The position numbers and the translations under genes are program-made. From Arsukibacterium tuosuense (GTDB lineage: Bacteria; Pseudomonadota; Gammaproteobacteria; Enterobacterales; Alteromonadaceae), in NCBI RefSeq assembly GCF_900215315.1, contig NZ_OBEB01000001.1, forward strand, positions 806,001-870,000: DNA of 64,000 bases. Reading direction: 5' to 3'. Below the pieces are notes generated by a model. The model made no database searches and was not told the origin of the DNA. It saw only the letters and a list, made by a program, of their open reading frames with translations. Positions 8,493-15,672 of the stretch are shown piece by piece (the stretch's first letter is position 1; every line of letters begins with the position of its first letter).

Positions 8493-8915
8493 TTAATGAT
8501 TCCTGAGCCAATCCTTTGTAAGGGCCAACAATTGTTTTGCCTGTGAAATACATTCAGCAACAGCAGCATCTTCTACCAGATCACCTGAATAATCTGCAAT
8601 ATTGCGCTGTTTGCGCAGGGCATCCAGCACAATCATTCTGTCTGTTTCTATTCCGACAGTTTTCACCAGTGACTGGATCATCGTCTGGTGATGACCAGGT
8701 TTACTGGTTAGGGTTCTGAACCCCGATGCCTGTAATGCGGCATTGGCCAGTTGCATTATGGCTTTATAAGCGACGTCAAAACGGTTTTCGTTGCTAAGCT
8801 GAATCAATTCAGCATCTACTATGTTTCGCTCTGCTGCGTCCAACAAACGCTTAATAGCTATTGGATCTGGCTCAATTCTCTCAAGTAGCTTGCCTATCAG
8901 ATTATCTAACGTCAT
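8493..8915 (-). CDS. HEPN-domain protein, probable toxin partner
   Basis: A 140-residue, all-helical protein that starts inside the 3' end of the nucleotidyltransferase gene (14-base overlap). The C-terminal helix carries RKQRNIADYSG near residues 104-114, the form of the HEPN RxxRNxADY signature; the strict Rx4-6H nuclease motif has Tyr where His is expected, as in a branch of the family. HEPN proteins paired with MNT-type nucleotidyltransferases form toxin-antitoxin modules in which the HEPN protein cleaves RNA and the MNT partner inactivates it by nucleotidylation. Whether this variant is a nuclease is open. It ends just beside the insertion element. Confidence 0.75.
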   Translation of the reverse strand: MTLDNLIGKLLERIEPDPIAIKRLLDAAERNIVDAELIQLSNENRFDVAYKAIMQLANAALQASGFRTLTSKPGHHQTMIQSLVKTVGIETDRMIVLDALRKQRNIADYSGDLVEDAAVAECISQAKQLLALTKDWLRNH

Positions 8916-9483
8916 CCATGTTTCCCACTATAGGTAGTAAAGGGTCTGTCAGTAGCTGTTGGATAAAACCGGACTGCCCTGCTACCGCCTTGTGCCATTC
9001 ATTTAATGAATATAGTTTAGGGTTAATCTCGCGGCCAAGTTGTTGCTGCGCCGGATACAGCAGTTTAATGGCTTCAGCAAAGCCGAGATCACCAACTAAT
9101 AACAAATCAACATCGCTATTGGCTGTTGCTTTACCGCTGGCAACAGAGCCATATACCGCAGCAAACTGCAGTTGCCCGGTAACTGGCTGTAACGCCAGAC
9201 GAAGCACATCGACTAAACCACTGGTTTTACGCATAATGCTGGCAAGTTCTTCAAATACTATACAGTTGGTATCTGCCTGATAGTAGAGCTGATTACCCTG
9301 CAACGCCTTTTTTAAGATACCGGCGTCAGCCAGTTTAGTTAGCTCTTTATGTAAGGTGCCGGGTTGGGTATTAGTCAGGCGGGCAATTTCACGTACATGA
9401 TACGATTGATCTGGCCGCAACAATAGTAAGGCCAATACCTGGCGGCGATATTCTTTAAACAGCAGATCAGCAAGTGACGGCAT
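8902..9483 (-). CDS. HTH/MNT nucleotidyltransferase, probable antitoxin
   Basis: The 193-residue protein joins a winged-helix DNA-binding domain (residues about 10-75, with YHVREIARLTNTQPGTLHKEL) to a minimal nucleotidyltransferase domain with the signature GSVASGKATANSDVDLLLVG near residues 110-129, including the paired Asp residues that bind metal. It is first in a two-gene unit with the HEPN gene. By analogy with HEPN/MNT pairs it should modify and neutralise the HEPN toxin, and the helix-turn-helix could autoregulate the unit. An AAAGG ribosome site precedes the ATG. Confidence 0.82.
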   Translation of the reverse strand: MPSLADLLFKEYRRQVLALLLLRPDQSYHVREIARLTNTQPGTLHKELTKLADAGILKKALQGNQLYYQADTNCIVFEELASIMRKTSGLVDVLRLALQPVTGQLQFAAVYGSVASGKATANSDVDLLLVGDLGFAEAIKLLYPAQQQLGREINPKLYSLNEWHKAVAGQSGFIQQLLTDPLLPIVGNMDDVR

Positions 9484-9655
9484 AGCAAACCTTTATGAAG
9501 CCAAATAAGCTACGAATGTAGCCTTTTTGACTTCAATCGTCAATTGGCTTTAGGTTCTGACGAGTGAAGCTTTCATAAGCTTAAAAAATCTGGACGGCGT
9601 TTATAGGAGAAAAGCGACGATTCAGTTTAACGTTGTTCTGACCGCAACCGAATGC

Positions 9656-10600
9656 TTACAACGCTAATTTATCTAACTCAGCTTTTAAATACTGTGCCAG
9701 CTCACGCATGGCAAATTGCCCCGCTTTTGCCTCAGCGTCTGAATTGTAATTAGTATTGGTGTTCACATCATAGGCATAGCTGTTGCCATCAGCATCCTGG
9801 ATTGCCTCGATACCCGCAACCTGAATAGCATTTGCGTTAAGGAACATTTCATACTGTTCAATAAACGCGGGCCGATAATTTTGTAGTATTTCAAATTTAG
9901 CCTTGGGCTGTGTTGGTGTTTCGTCAGTGGGGCAAAACATATCACCAATTGCGCAAGCATCGGCCGGGCAAAGTTCGAAGCCTTCAGAGGTATCAACTTT
10001 AACCGCATACAAAAACTTGCCGCCAATAAACTCGTGCCGGATGATAAAAGGTTCGGTTGCCTTAATATATTGCTGAATCAGGGTAATACCATCAACCGGT
10101 GCATCAAAATCAGGACCGTCAAGATAGTCTTGCAGTGCCTGTACCGAGTGAAATAATTGCACGCCCTGGCCTTTGCCAGCACGATTATGCTTGGTTATAA
10201 ATGAGCTCATGCCAAGCGAGTTTGCCGCTTCAATAATGTGCTTTTTTCCTACTGCGGCAATGGTTTTTGGCGTCGCTATGCCTGCTTTCTCTAAAGCTAA
10301 GTATTGCTGTACTTTGCTGATCTCTAAACTCAAGGCACGACTGCCGTTTATTACTTTACGGCCATGATATTCCAACCAGGTGATAACCGCGCCAGCCAGT
10401 TCAGGGGCAAAGCGGTGATCTCTGGTATGTGACGATGCACTCATACGATTATAAAAAACGCCTTGTGGTGGCTCAGCCGATAAATCGATTGAGCCTTCAT
10501 CCAAATGCCATAACTCATAAGGGTAATTCAATTCATCTAGTCTGTTTTGTAAATGAACTGTCCATTCATTGTTTTCATGTAGCACGTAAATCTTGCTCAT
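9656..10600 (-). CDS. ATP-grasp ligase (RimK/glutathione-synthase-like)
   Basis: At 314 residues the protein shows an ATP-grasp layout: a pre-ATP-grasp domain to about residue 90, then SKVQQYLALEKAGIATPKT, FITKHNRAGKGQGVQLF with the ATP-binding lysine and glycine loop near residues 135-151, and a metal-binding end YAYDVNTNTNYNSDAE near 273-288. Such enzymes couple a carboxylate to an amine through an acyl phosphate; RimK-like glutamate ligases are the closest type I can name. Substrates are unknown. It is a single gene with gaps of about 170-215 bases on each side and an AAGGG site before the ATG. Confidence 0.8.
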   Translation of the reverse strand: MSKIYVLHENNEWTVHLQNRLDELNYPYELWHLDEGSIDLSAEPPQGVFYNRMSASSHTRDHRFAPELAGAVITWLEYHGRKVINGSRALSLEISKVQQYLALEKAGIATPKTIAAVGKKHIIEAANSLGMSSFITKHNRAGKGQGVQLFHSVQALQDYLDGPDFDAPVDGITLIQQYIKATEPFIIRHEFIGGKFLYAVKVDTSEGFELCPADACAIGDMFCPTDETPTQPKAKFEILQNYRPAFIEQYEMFLNANAIQVAGIEAIQDADGNSYAYDVNTNTNYNSDAEAKAGQFAMRELAQYLKAELDKLAL

Positions 10601-10815
10601 TGTGTGGCCCTTAATTGCCTGGTGTATGGTTTTGTTGGTTTGTCGCCGCTGGGTAAAGTATACCGCAACGCTCTCTTATCTGTCTGAGCGCTGACTGACG
10701 AATATCCAGGGAGTGTTTTGTGTTTAAACGGAAGTCCATAATCAGCTTCCCCCCTTTTTCCTTTCTCCTCTACTATACTCACGCATACCTAAATGCTGGC
10801 ACTAATTAAAAAAAT

Positions 10816-11331
10816 ATGAAAAACATAAATTTAATCTTTCTCACCGTAATTTTGGTTGGTTGTGCTCAACAGGAAGAAAAAACTGAAACGATTCTAACTT
10901 CAAGCATACAGGAACAACTTCAAATAACTGCTGAGGATCGCTTGGCCATTAAAAATATCATTGATATTCATTCAAAAAGTGGAAATTTTAAGGAGAGAGA
11001 AAAAATATGGTCGGAAGATGGTCGTTGGTTACAAGCGTTTGGCCGGGTATTTCGCGGCAAGGATACGATAACGAGTTTTGAAAAAAGATTACATTCAAAC
11101 GCAGGTTACGCTGCTTCATTTGTAAGTGTTAGGCGTGATCCTGAAATAAAATTTTTAAGGCCTGACGTGGTTGTAGTTCATCAATATCACGAAAGGGAAG
11201 GACAAGTTATCAATGAAGTGGTAACCCCAACAAGAAGAATAAATACAACCTATATCATAACTAAAGAAAACGGCACCTGGCTACTTAGAGATAAAGTCAC
11301 TATGGATGAACGTGAGCGAAGTACAAACTAA
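10816..11331 (+). CDS. NTF2-like (SnoaL/DUF4440-type) lipoprotein
   Basis: A 171-residue exported lipoprotein. The signal peptide MKNINLIFLTVILVGC ends in the lipobox VGC, with Ala-Gln following, so it is probably sorted to the outer membrane. The mature part from about residue 38 (AIKNIIDIHSKSGN...IWSEDGRWLQAFG) and the end TTYIITKENGTWLLRDK follow the NTF2-like pattern of small cone-shaped ligand-binding or isomerase folds. No catalytic residues can be assigned. The base composition is more AT-rich than the neighbours, which may mean recent arrival. It converges on the PEP-CTERM gene across a shared terminator. Confidence 0.65.
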   Translation: MKNINLIFLTVILVGCAQQEEKTETILTSSIQEQLQITAEDRLAIKNIIDIHSKSGNFKEREKIWSEDGRWLQAFGRVFRGKDTITSFEKRLHSNAGYAASFVSVRRDPEIKFLRPDVVVVHQYHEREGQVINEVVTPTRRINTTYIITKENGTWLLRDKVTMDERERSTN

Positions 11332-11375
11332 GGGAGCAGACCAAATACCATATTTGGTAGAATTACGTTTGCATA

Positions 11376-11405
11376 AAAAAACCCGGCTTGCTGGCCGGGA
11401 TTTTT
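11376..11405. terminator. Bidirectional intrinsic terminator
   Basis: CCCGGC (11382-11387) pairs with GCCGGG (11394-11399), with an A run on the left and ATTTTT on the right, so it can end transcripts from both the lipoprotein gene and the convergent PEP-CTERM gene. A second small stem, CCAAATA/TATTTGG, lies just upstream at 11341-11357. Confidence 0.85.
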
Positions 11406-11443
11406 AGATATTACGGTAACAAGTATTCCTATGAAATAAGTCG

Positions 11444-12046
11444 TTACTTGCGTCGTCTGGCAACAATTAACCCGGCAAAACCAGCGATGAATAGCAGAAA
11501 TGCAGATGGCGCCGGTACAGACACCACCAGATTATCAAATGAGCTAAAACCACCATTATTTTGAAAGGTCACAGACGACACATTCACATATTCGAAATCA
11601 AAGTGCCCTTTGCCGGTGTATACATCATCCGCAAGCAAGTTACCCATTGCATCGAATGCTTTAACGCTCCAGCTTGCATTAGAAATGTTATTGTCGAACC
11701 AGCCGATATCAAATCCCGTGAAGTTGAACATACTGCCTGAGGTTCTGGCCAGGCTGAAGATAACATCAGTATTCCAGGTTTCCAGAAAGCGCTCTGATGC
11801 GCCCCAACCTGCAGCTGCAGTACTTGCACCATAGCCAGCATTTGGCTCAGTAGTACTGAATACGTTCAAACAGTCGGTACAACTGGCCGAAATAACAAAA
11901 TTACCTTCAGTGTAAGACGGTAGATTCTGTGAGCGAAAATCCAGCGGAATATCATCTAAGGTGATAATGGTAGCAAATGCAGATTGACCAAATTGCATCA
12001 CAACCAAAACAATCAAAATACAAAGCTTTAACATTATGTTTTTCAT
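11444..12046 (-). CDS. PEP-CTERM-like exported protein
   Basis: A 200-residue secreted protein with signal peptide MKNIMLKLCILIVLVVMQFGQSAFA and a C-terminal sorting tail: VPAPSAFLLFIAGFAGLIVARRRK, split as a PAP motif, a 16-residue hydrophobic helix and an Arg/Lys cluster. That layout marks exosortase substrates; here PEP reads PAP, a known variation. The body is a beta-rich domain (CTDCLNVF, GFDIGWFDNN, FDNLVV) like other PEP-CTERM surface proteins. No exosortase gene is in the window, so the sorting machinery must lie elsewhere. An AGGAAG site precedes the ATG. Confidence 0.8.
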   Translation of the reverse strand: MKNIMLKLCILIVLVVMQFGQSAFATIITLDDIPLDFRSQNLPSYTEGNFVISASCTDCLNVFSTTEPNAGYGASTAAAGWGASERFLETWNTDVIFSLARTSGSMFNFTGFDIGWFDNNISNASWSVKAFDAMGNLLADDVYTGKGHFDFEYVNVSSVTFQNNGGFSSFDNLVVSVPAPSAFLLFIAGFAGLIVARRRK

Positions 12047-12323
12047 ATACTTCCTATATTATTTTAGTTTCCTTCGTGCGAAAAATGCGTAGCAAAAAAT
12101 GCGCCAAAACAGCATCAGCATAGTTATCATAACCTTAGAGGCAGCTAATTTAATTATTTCAAAATAGTATTCAATATCTGTAAAAATTACTGACACTGCC
12201 CCTTTTGATTGACTCTTTTGATTCTTATAGGCGGACTGTAATTTATAAAGTACGATGCATCAGTACCGTCCTCTTAAACCCTATGCTGTATCACCTGAAA
12301 ACGACAATAATAAGGTATTTACA

Positions 12324-14426
12324 ATGACAAAGAGCAAACAGCTATACCTCTTAGTATTACTTGTATTTGGTTTATCCACCCAAGCTTTCGCCCAGGAATC
12401 ACCGGCAGTTGAAGTAAGCACCAACGCTTTTATAAACGATTATGTCAGCGACGTTACCAATGTTGTTTGTCCTTTTAAAAATGAAATCGATTATGAGCCA
12501 GGCAGAGTGCGTTGCGGCTTTATTACGGTGCCGGAAAACAGAGAAGTGCCCGAGAGTCGTTTACTTCGGATCATTTTCACCCACATTACTGCCCAGGCGA
12601 GTCTCGATATTGATGAAGATGACACATCAGCCAAAGAGGATGAGCAAGTACTTGAGTCAAGAGCAGATCCCATTATCTACCTTACCGGCGGGCCTGGCGC
12701 GGGCATAGAATTTTATGTAAAACGCTTTTTAAAGCATGACTTAACCAAAACCCGGGATTTATACATTCTTAATCAACGCGGTATAGGCGATTCTGAAGAG
12801 CTTTGTCCATATTACGATTCCACCAGCCGCGAACTAGTGCTTGCTGATAATCAAAAAGCGCAAGAAATTGAAAATGCGCAGCGAATGAAGGCATGTTTTG
12901 CAGCGGCTACCAACCGGGGTGTCGATTTAAGCGCCTACAATACGGTCGAGAATGCCAGAGATGTGCGCGCGCTTCGCCAGGCTTTAGGGTTCGATTCGTG
13001 GAATGTGTGGGGCATTAGCTACGGCAGTCATTTAGGGCAAATGTTAGTCAATGTAGACCCTGAAGGAATACGGGCTTTGGTGCTCGATGCCATTGTACCT
13101 AATGACCTGGGCGATTTAATGCGCATTCACCGCTGGGTTGCGCGCAACCATCAGAATGTATTTACAGAATGTGAGCGTCAGGGCGCTTCAATTTGTGACG
13201 GCTTAGAGCAGGCGTTTTACGCTGCAGGTAATGCCCTCATTGCTAACCCTGTTATGGTGGATGCGTTTGACGAGGAGCTGTTTCCATCGGGTAAAGCGCA
13301 GGTGCCGGCGTTAATTGCCGCTTTTGCACCGTTCTCTATGCTGTATGAACAAGACGAACACCCCGCTATTCCATCGGTTATGCGTGGCTTAGTCGATATA
13401 ATTAACAGCAGGGACGACGAAGTATTTCAGGCCTTAGCAAATGGCGAAGGAGGATTTTCCCGCAGTTCTGGCCTGGGTATGGGCAGCGCGATACGTTGCA
13501 ACGATGGTTACATGGCTGCCGAAGCCAGTATTGCTGCAGAGGATCTGCAAGAAGATTTTGGTTTTACTGAGGGCGCGTTTTCAGTCGAGGGCTCCCAATT
13601 AATGGCCGACGCCTGCGTTGAGGCAGGTTTAGCACCGCGAGATCGCAAGGACTATCAACTTATTCAAAGCAATATTCCAACATTGGTGGTTAACGGCGAT
13701 TGGGATCCAATCACCCCGCCAGCGCTGGCTGAGCGAATTGCACCAGGCTTTAGCAACGGCCGCTTAATCATCGTGCCTTACGCCGGCCACGGCCCTACCC
13801 GTTCCATGTCTGAATGTGCATCGCGAGTACTTACTGACTTTTTCGACGAGCCAGGCCAAAATCTTGCTGAATTAGATGCATCTTGCCTTGAAGAAGGTGT
13901 AGCGCCACCAGAGTTTTTGGATTACCTGCAAACGGATATCCATTTAAAGCTGGCAGCACGCGCTATGGATGAGCCAAAGAATGTTGTTGTCCCTGGCTTG
14001 CTTGCGGCTGCGCCTATCATTATTTCCTTATTAGGTTTCATCATGATTTCCTGGGGTGCTATTACCAGACGCTTTAGCTCAAGCAATGTCGACGTGCCAG
14101 GCCTTGGCCCGGTAACGCCCCGGCTTATCGCTTTTATCACGACGCTTGTTTTACTAGTGGGTGTCGGGCTGATTGGGCTGGGTGTTCAAGCTGCAATTGA
14201 AATCAGCGAGGTTAGTCTTATTGCTGGTTTTGCGCCACCAGCCGGTATTGGTGCATTGCTGGTGCTGTTGGCAGGATTAATGGGTATCGCATCGCTTGTG
14301 CTCACGCTAAAAGCGCATAAAAACAGCCCCCTTAGAAAACGCTCGCTAATCGGCTTTGTTCTTTTGGGCCTTTCTGCAATTGTACTGAGTGTTATCTTTG
14401 TTAGTTGGGGTATAACGCCGTGGTAG
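12324..14426 (+). CDS. Alpha/beta hydrolase of the TAP/prolyl-aminopeptidase type with C-terminal membrane helices
   Basis: The ATG at 12324 is chosen because TAAGG lies 8 bases before it and it gives a clean signal peptide MTKSKQLYLLVLLVFGLSTQAFA; the upstream ATG at 12255 would add 23 polar residues. The 700-residue protein has a GGPGAG oxyanion segment, nucleophile Ser232 in WGISYGSHLG, and a C-terminal TAP-like region with Asp461 (NGDWDP) and His489 (YAGHGP), completing a triad. Unusually, residues about 555-700 contain four hydrophobic helices, so the catalytic domain is tethered to the inner membrane and faces the periplasm. It is probably a peptidase or esterase; substrate unknown. Confidence 0.85.
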   Translation: MTKSKQLYLLVLLVFGLSTQAFAQESPAVEVSTNAFINDYVSDVTNVVCPFKNEIDYEPGRVRCGFITVPENREVPESRLLRIIFTHITAQASLDIDEDDTSAKEDEQVLESRADPIIYLTGGPGAGIEFYVKRFLKHDLTKTRDLYILNQRGIGDSEELCPYYDSTSRELVLADNQKAQEIENAQRMKACFAAATNRGVDLSAYNTVENARDVRALRQALGFDSWNVWGISYGSHLGQMLVNVDPEGIRALVLDAIVPNDLGDLMRIHRWVARNHQNVFTECERQGASICDGLEQAFYAAGNALIANPVMVDAFDEELFPSGKAQVPALIAAFAPFSMLYEQDEHPAIPSVMRGLVDIINSRDDEVFQALANGEGGFSRSSGLGMGSAIRCNDGYMAAEASIAAEDLQEDFGFTEGAFSVEGSQLMADACVEAGLAPRDRKDYQLIQSNIPTLVVNGDWDPITPPALAERIAPGFSNGRLIIVPYAGHGPTRSMSECASRVLTDFFDEPGQNLAELDASCLEEGVAPPEFLDYLQTDIHLKLAARAMDEPKNVVVPGLLAAAPIIISLLGFIMISWGAITRRFSSSNVDVPGLGPVTPRLIAFITTLVLLVGVGLIGLGVQAAIEISEVSLIAGFAPPAGIGALLVLLAGLMGIASLVLTLKAHKNSPLRKRSLIGFVLLGLSAIVLSVIFVSWGITPW

Positions 14427-14470
14427 AAAAATAATTTTCCCTAAGTGTTGAGTTATAACGAGTCTCGGCG

Positions 14471-14547
14471 TCAGGTTTTGTTTGTTGCCTTTCTGGATTG
14501 GCAAAAGGCAAGACTTGACCCTACACCCGCTGTGACCCTACACCCGC
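14471..14547 (+). repeat. REP-like palindromic repeat, copy B, with tandem tail
   Basis: The hairpin arms TCAGGTTTTG (14471-14480) and CAAGACTTGA (14509-14518) pair with G-U wobbles, around TTGCCTTT and GATTGGCAAAAGGCAA. It is followed by two tandem copies of GACCCTACACCCGC (14517-14530 and 14534-14547). It is the intact counterpart of interrupted copy A and lies just downstream of the small membrane-protein gene. Confidence 0.8.
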
Positions 14548-14568
14548 ATGTACTTATTCTAAAGCGCA

Positions 14569-14787
14569 CTACCTGCGCTTTCCTAACCAATAAAACATCG
14601 CCGCAATAACAACAGCAGCAATAAAGTATGCAGGCAAGGTGGTTTTCAACATCAGTAAGCCGCTTTCAACTCTCTGCTCTTCATGCAGGAACGGCGTAGC
14701 TTGCGAATTAAACGACAAGTTGTAAATGGTAAAATTTATGATAAAGGTGACAACAGCAAGCAGTGCATAAATGGCGAGTTTTTTCAT
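14569..14787 (-). CDS. Small two-helix membrane protein, candidate immunity partner of the Tae4-like amidase
   Basis: A 72-residue protein with a first hydrophobic helix near residues 4-26 (IYALLAVVTFIINF), a polar loop of about 22 residues (SQATPFLHEEQRVES) and a second helix near 49-68, ending GKRR. No family is recognised. The ATG lies only 5 bases after the stop of the Tae4-like gene, so it is probably translated with it. Known Tai4 immunity proteins are soluble periplasmic proteins, which this is not; the short loop could face the periplasm. The immunity role is inferred purely from position. Confidence 0.6.
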   Translation of the reverse strand: MKKLAIYALLAVVTFIINFTIYNLSFNSQATPFLHEEQRVESGLLMLKTTLPAYFIAAVVIAAMFYWLGKRR

Positions 14788-14792
14788 AGCAA

Positions 14793-15302
14793 TTACCTAA
14801 CCTCCCAAAACCAGATCTCTTTTGAGTCGCTAAAATCACTCACCCGGCCGAAAAACTCAAGAATGCCCCTGGTCAACATCGAAGAACTGGTTATTTCATC
14901 TTTATTCCACAAATCGATATGGTCACCGCTTCTATTCGGGAAAGTCTCACTGCCCCTGCGCCAGTAATCTTTGAAAAAAATTATTCCGGTTCTATCCTGC
15001 AGATCTTCTTAAAAACTTGCGGGGCTGATTTTTTCCACACTACCTAGCCCACCAATATTGGATTTATTCAACCATTCAGCTAACTGCTCAGCAAGTAAAA
15101 TATGTTTCATACCCTGATGTGACCAGCATTTTGTCGCATTAGAGCCAGCAGTAGACACCCCGCATTTTATCAACGCTTCGCTCAGCAATATGGCGCAATA
15201 ATTGTCAAAGGGGGCCGAGCTTGTATCTTGTGCATTCCGACATTTGCCTTGCAAATTCTTTTTCTCAGGAAAGTTTCTCCACAAGACTTCAAAGTTCAGC
15301 AT
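14793..15302 (-). pseudogene. tae4: Tae4-like type VI amidase effector, interrupted by an in-frame ochre codon
   Basis: The frame is 169 codons plus stop, broken only by TAA at 15009-15011 (codon 98). Before it lies FDNYCAILLSEAL with the catalytic Cys36, plus KCWSHQG and HILLAEQLAEWL. After it, in the same frame, come GIIFFKDYW and GDHIDLWN with the expected catalytic His128, ending WFWEVR. Cys and His motifs and total length fit the Tae4 DL-endopeptidase family, which cuts peptidoglycan peptide stems in target cells. The premature stop removes the His, so the 97-residue product should be inactive. AAGGAG precedes the ATG. No other T6SS genes are in the window, so this is an orphan effector cassette. 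Confidence 0.85.
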
Positions 15303-15672
15303 GTTAGCTCCTTGATTATTAGTTATTTTTTAAGACGTCGCGCATCGATTGCCAACAAATGTCATGTTGCAGACCTGCTCAATCACCGACAAGTCGAATA
15401 TAAATTCGGTTTATTAAACGTTAATTAATTGAAAATAACAAGAGTGATTTTTGATAGAAAGGATCGTGATCGTCAAGAAAGGAGTCGGTTTATATAAATA
15501 GGATTATCCTGATTGGCAAAAGACAAGACTTGTCTCCGCCCTCTTCTGTGTACATCAAACTCACTGAGCATCCCAAACGGAGGTCTGCTTTGAGCGAATT
15601 GCGGACATTTTAGTGCGCCAATCTCAACGAGGCTAACTAATGTCAAATAGTTAAACAGAAGAAAGTGTTCAA
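15303..15672. other. 370-base intergenic region with REP-like copy C
   Basis: The stretch lies between the start of the Tae4-like gene and the end of the diguanylate cyclase gene. It is AT-rich and contains repeat copy C (15511-15532). No convincing gene is seen; the short plus-strand frame through it runs antisense to the effector start and has no family features. It should hold the promoter of the effector cassette, but I cannot place one with confidence. Confidence 0.5.
15511..15532 (+). repeat. REP-like repeat, copy C (partial)
   Basis: This 22-base stretch, GATTGGCAAAAGACAAG plus ACTTG, matches 14496-14517 of copy B with one mismatch and in the same orientation. The left arm of the hairpin is degraded. 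Together with copy B it brackets the Tae4-like cassette as direct repeats 1015 bases apart. Confidence 0.7.

Noticed and set aside
8054-8546. Plus-strand frames over the transposase
   Set aside because: They are antisense shadows of the transposase gene.
14788-15012. Frameshift in the Tae4-like gene
   Set aside because: Both halves are in the same frame (codon starts agree modulo 3); a single TAA explains the break without any indel.
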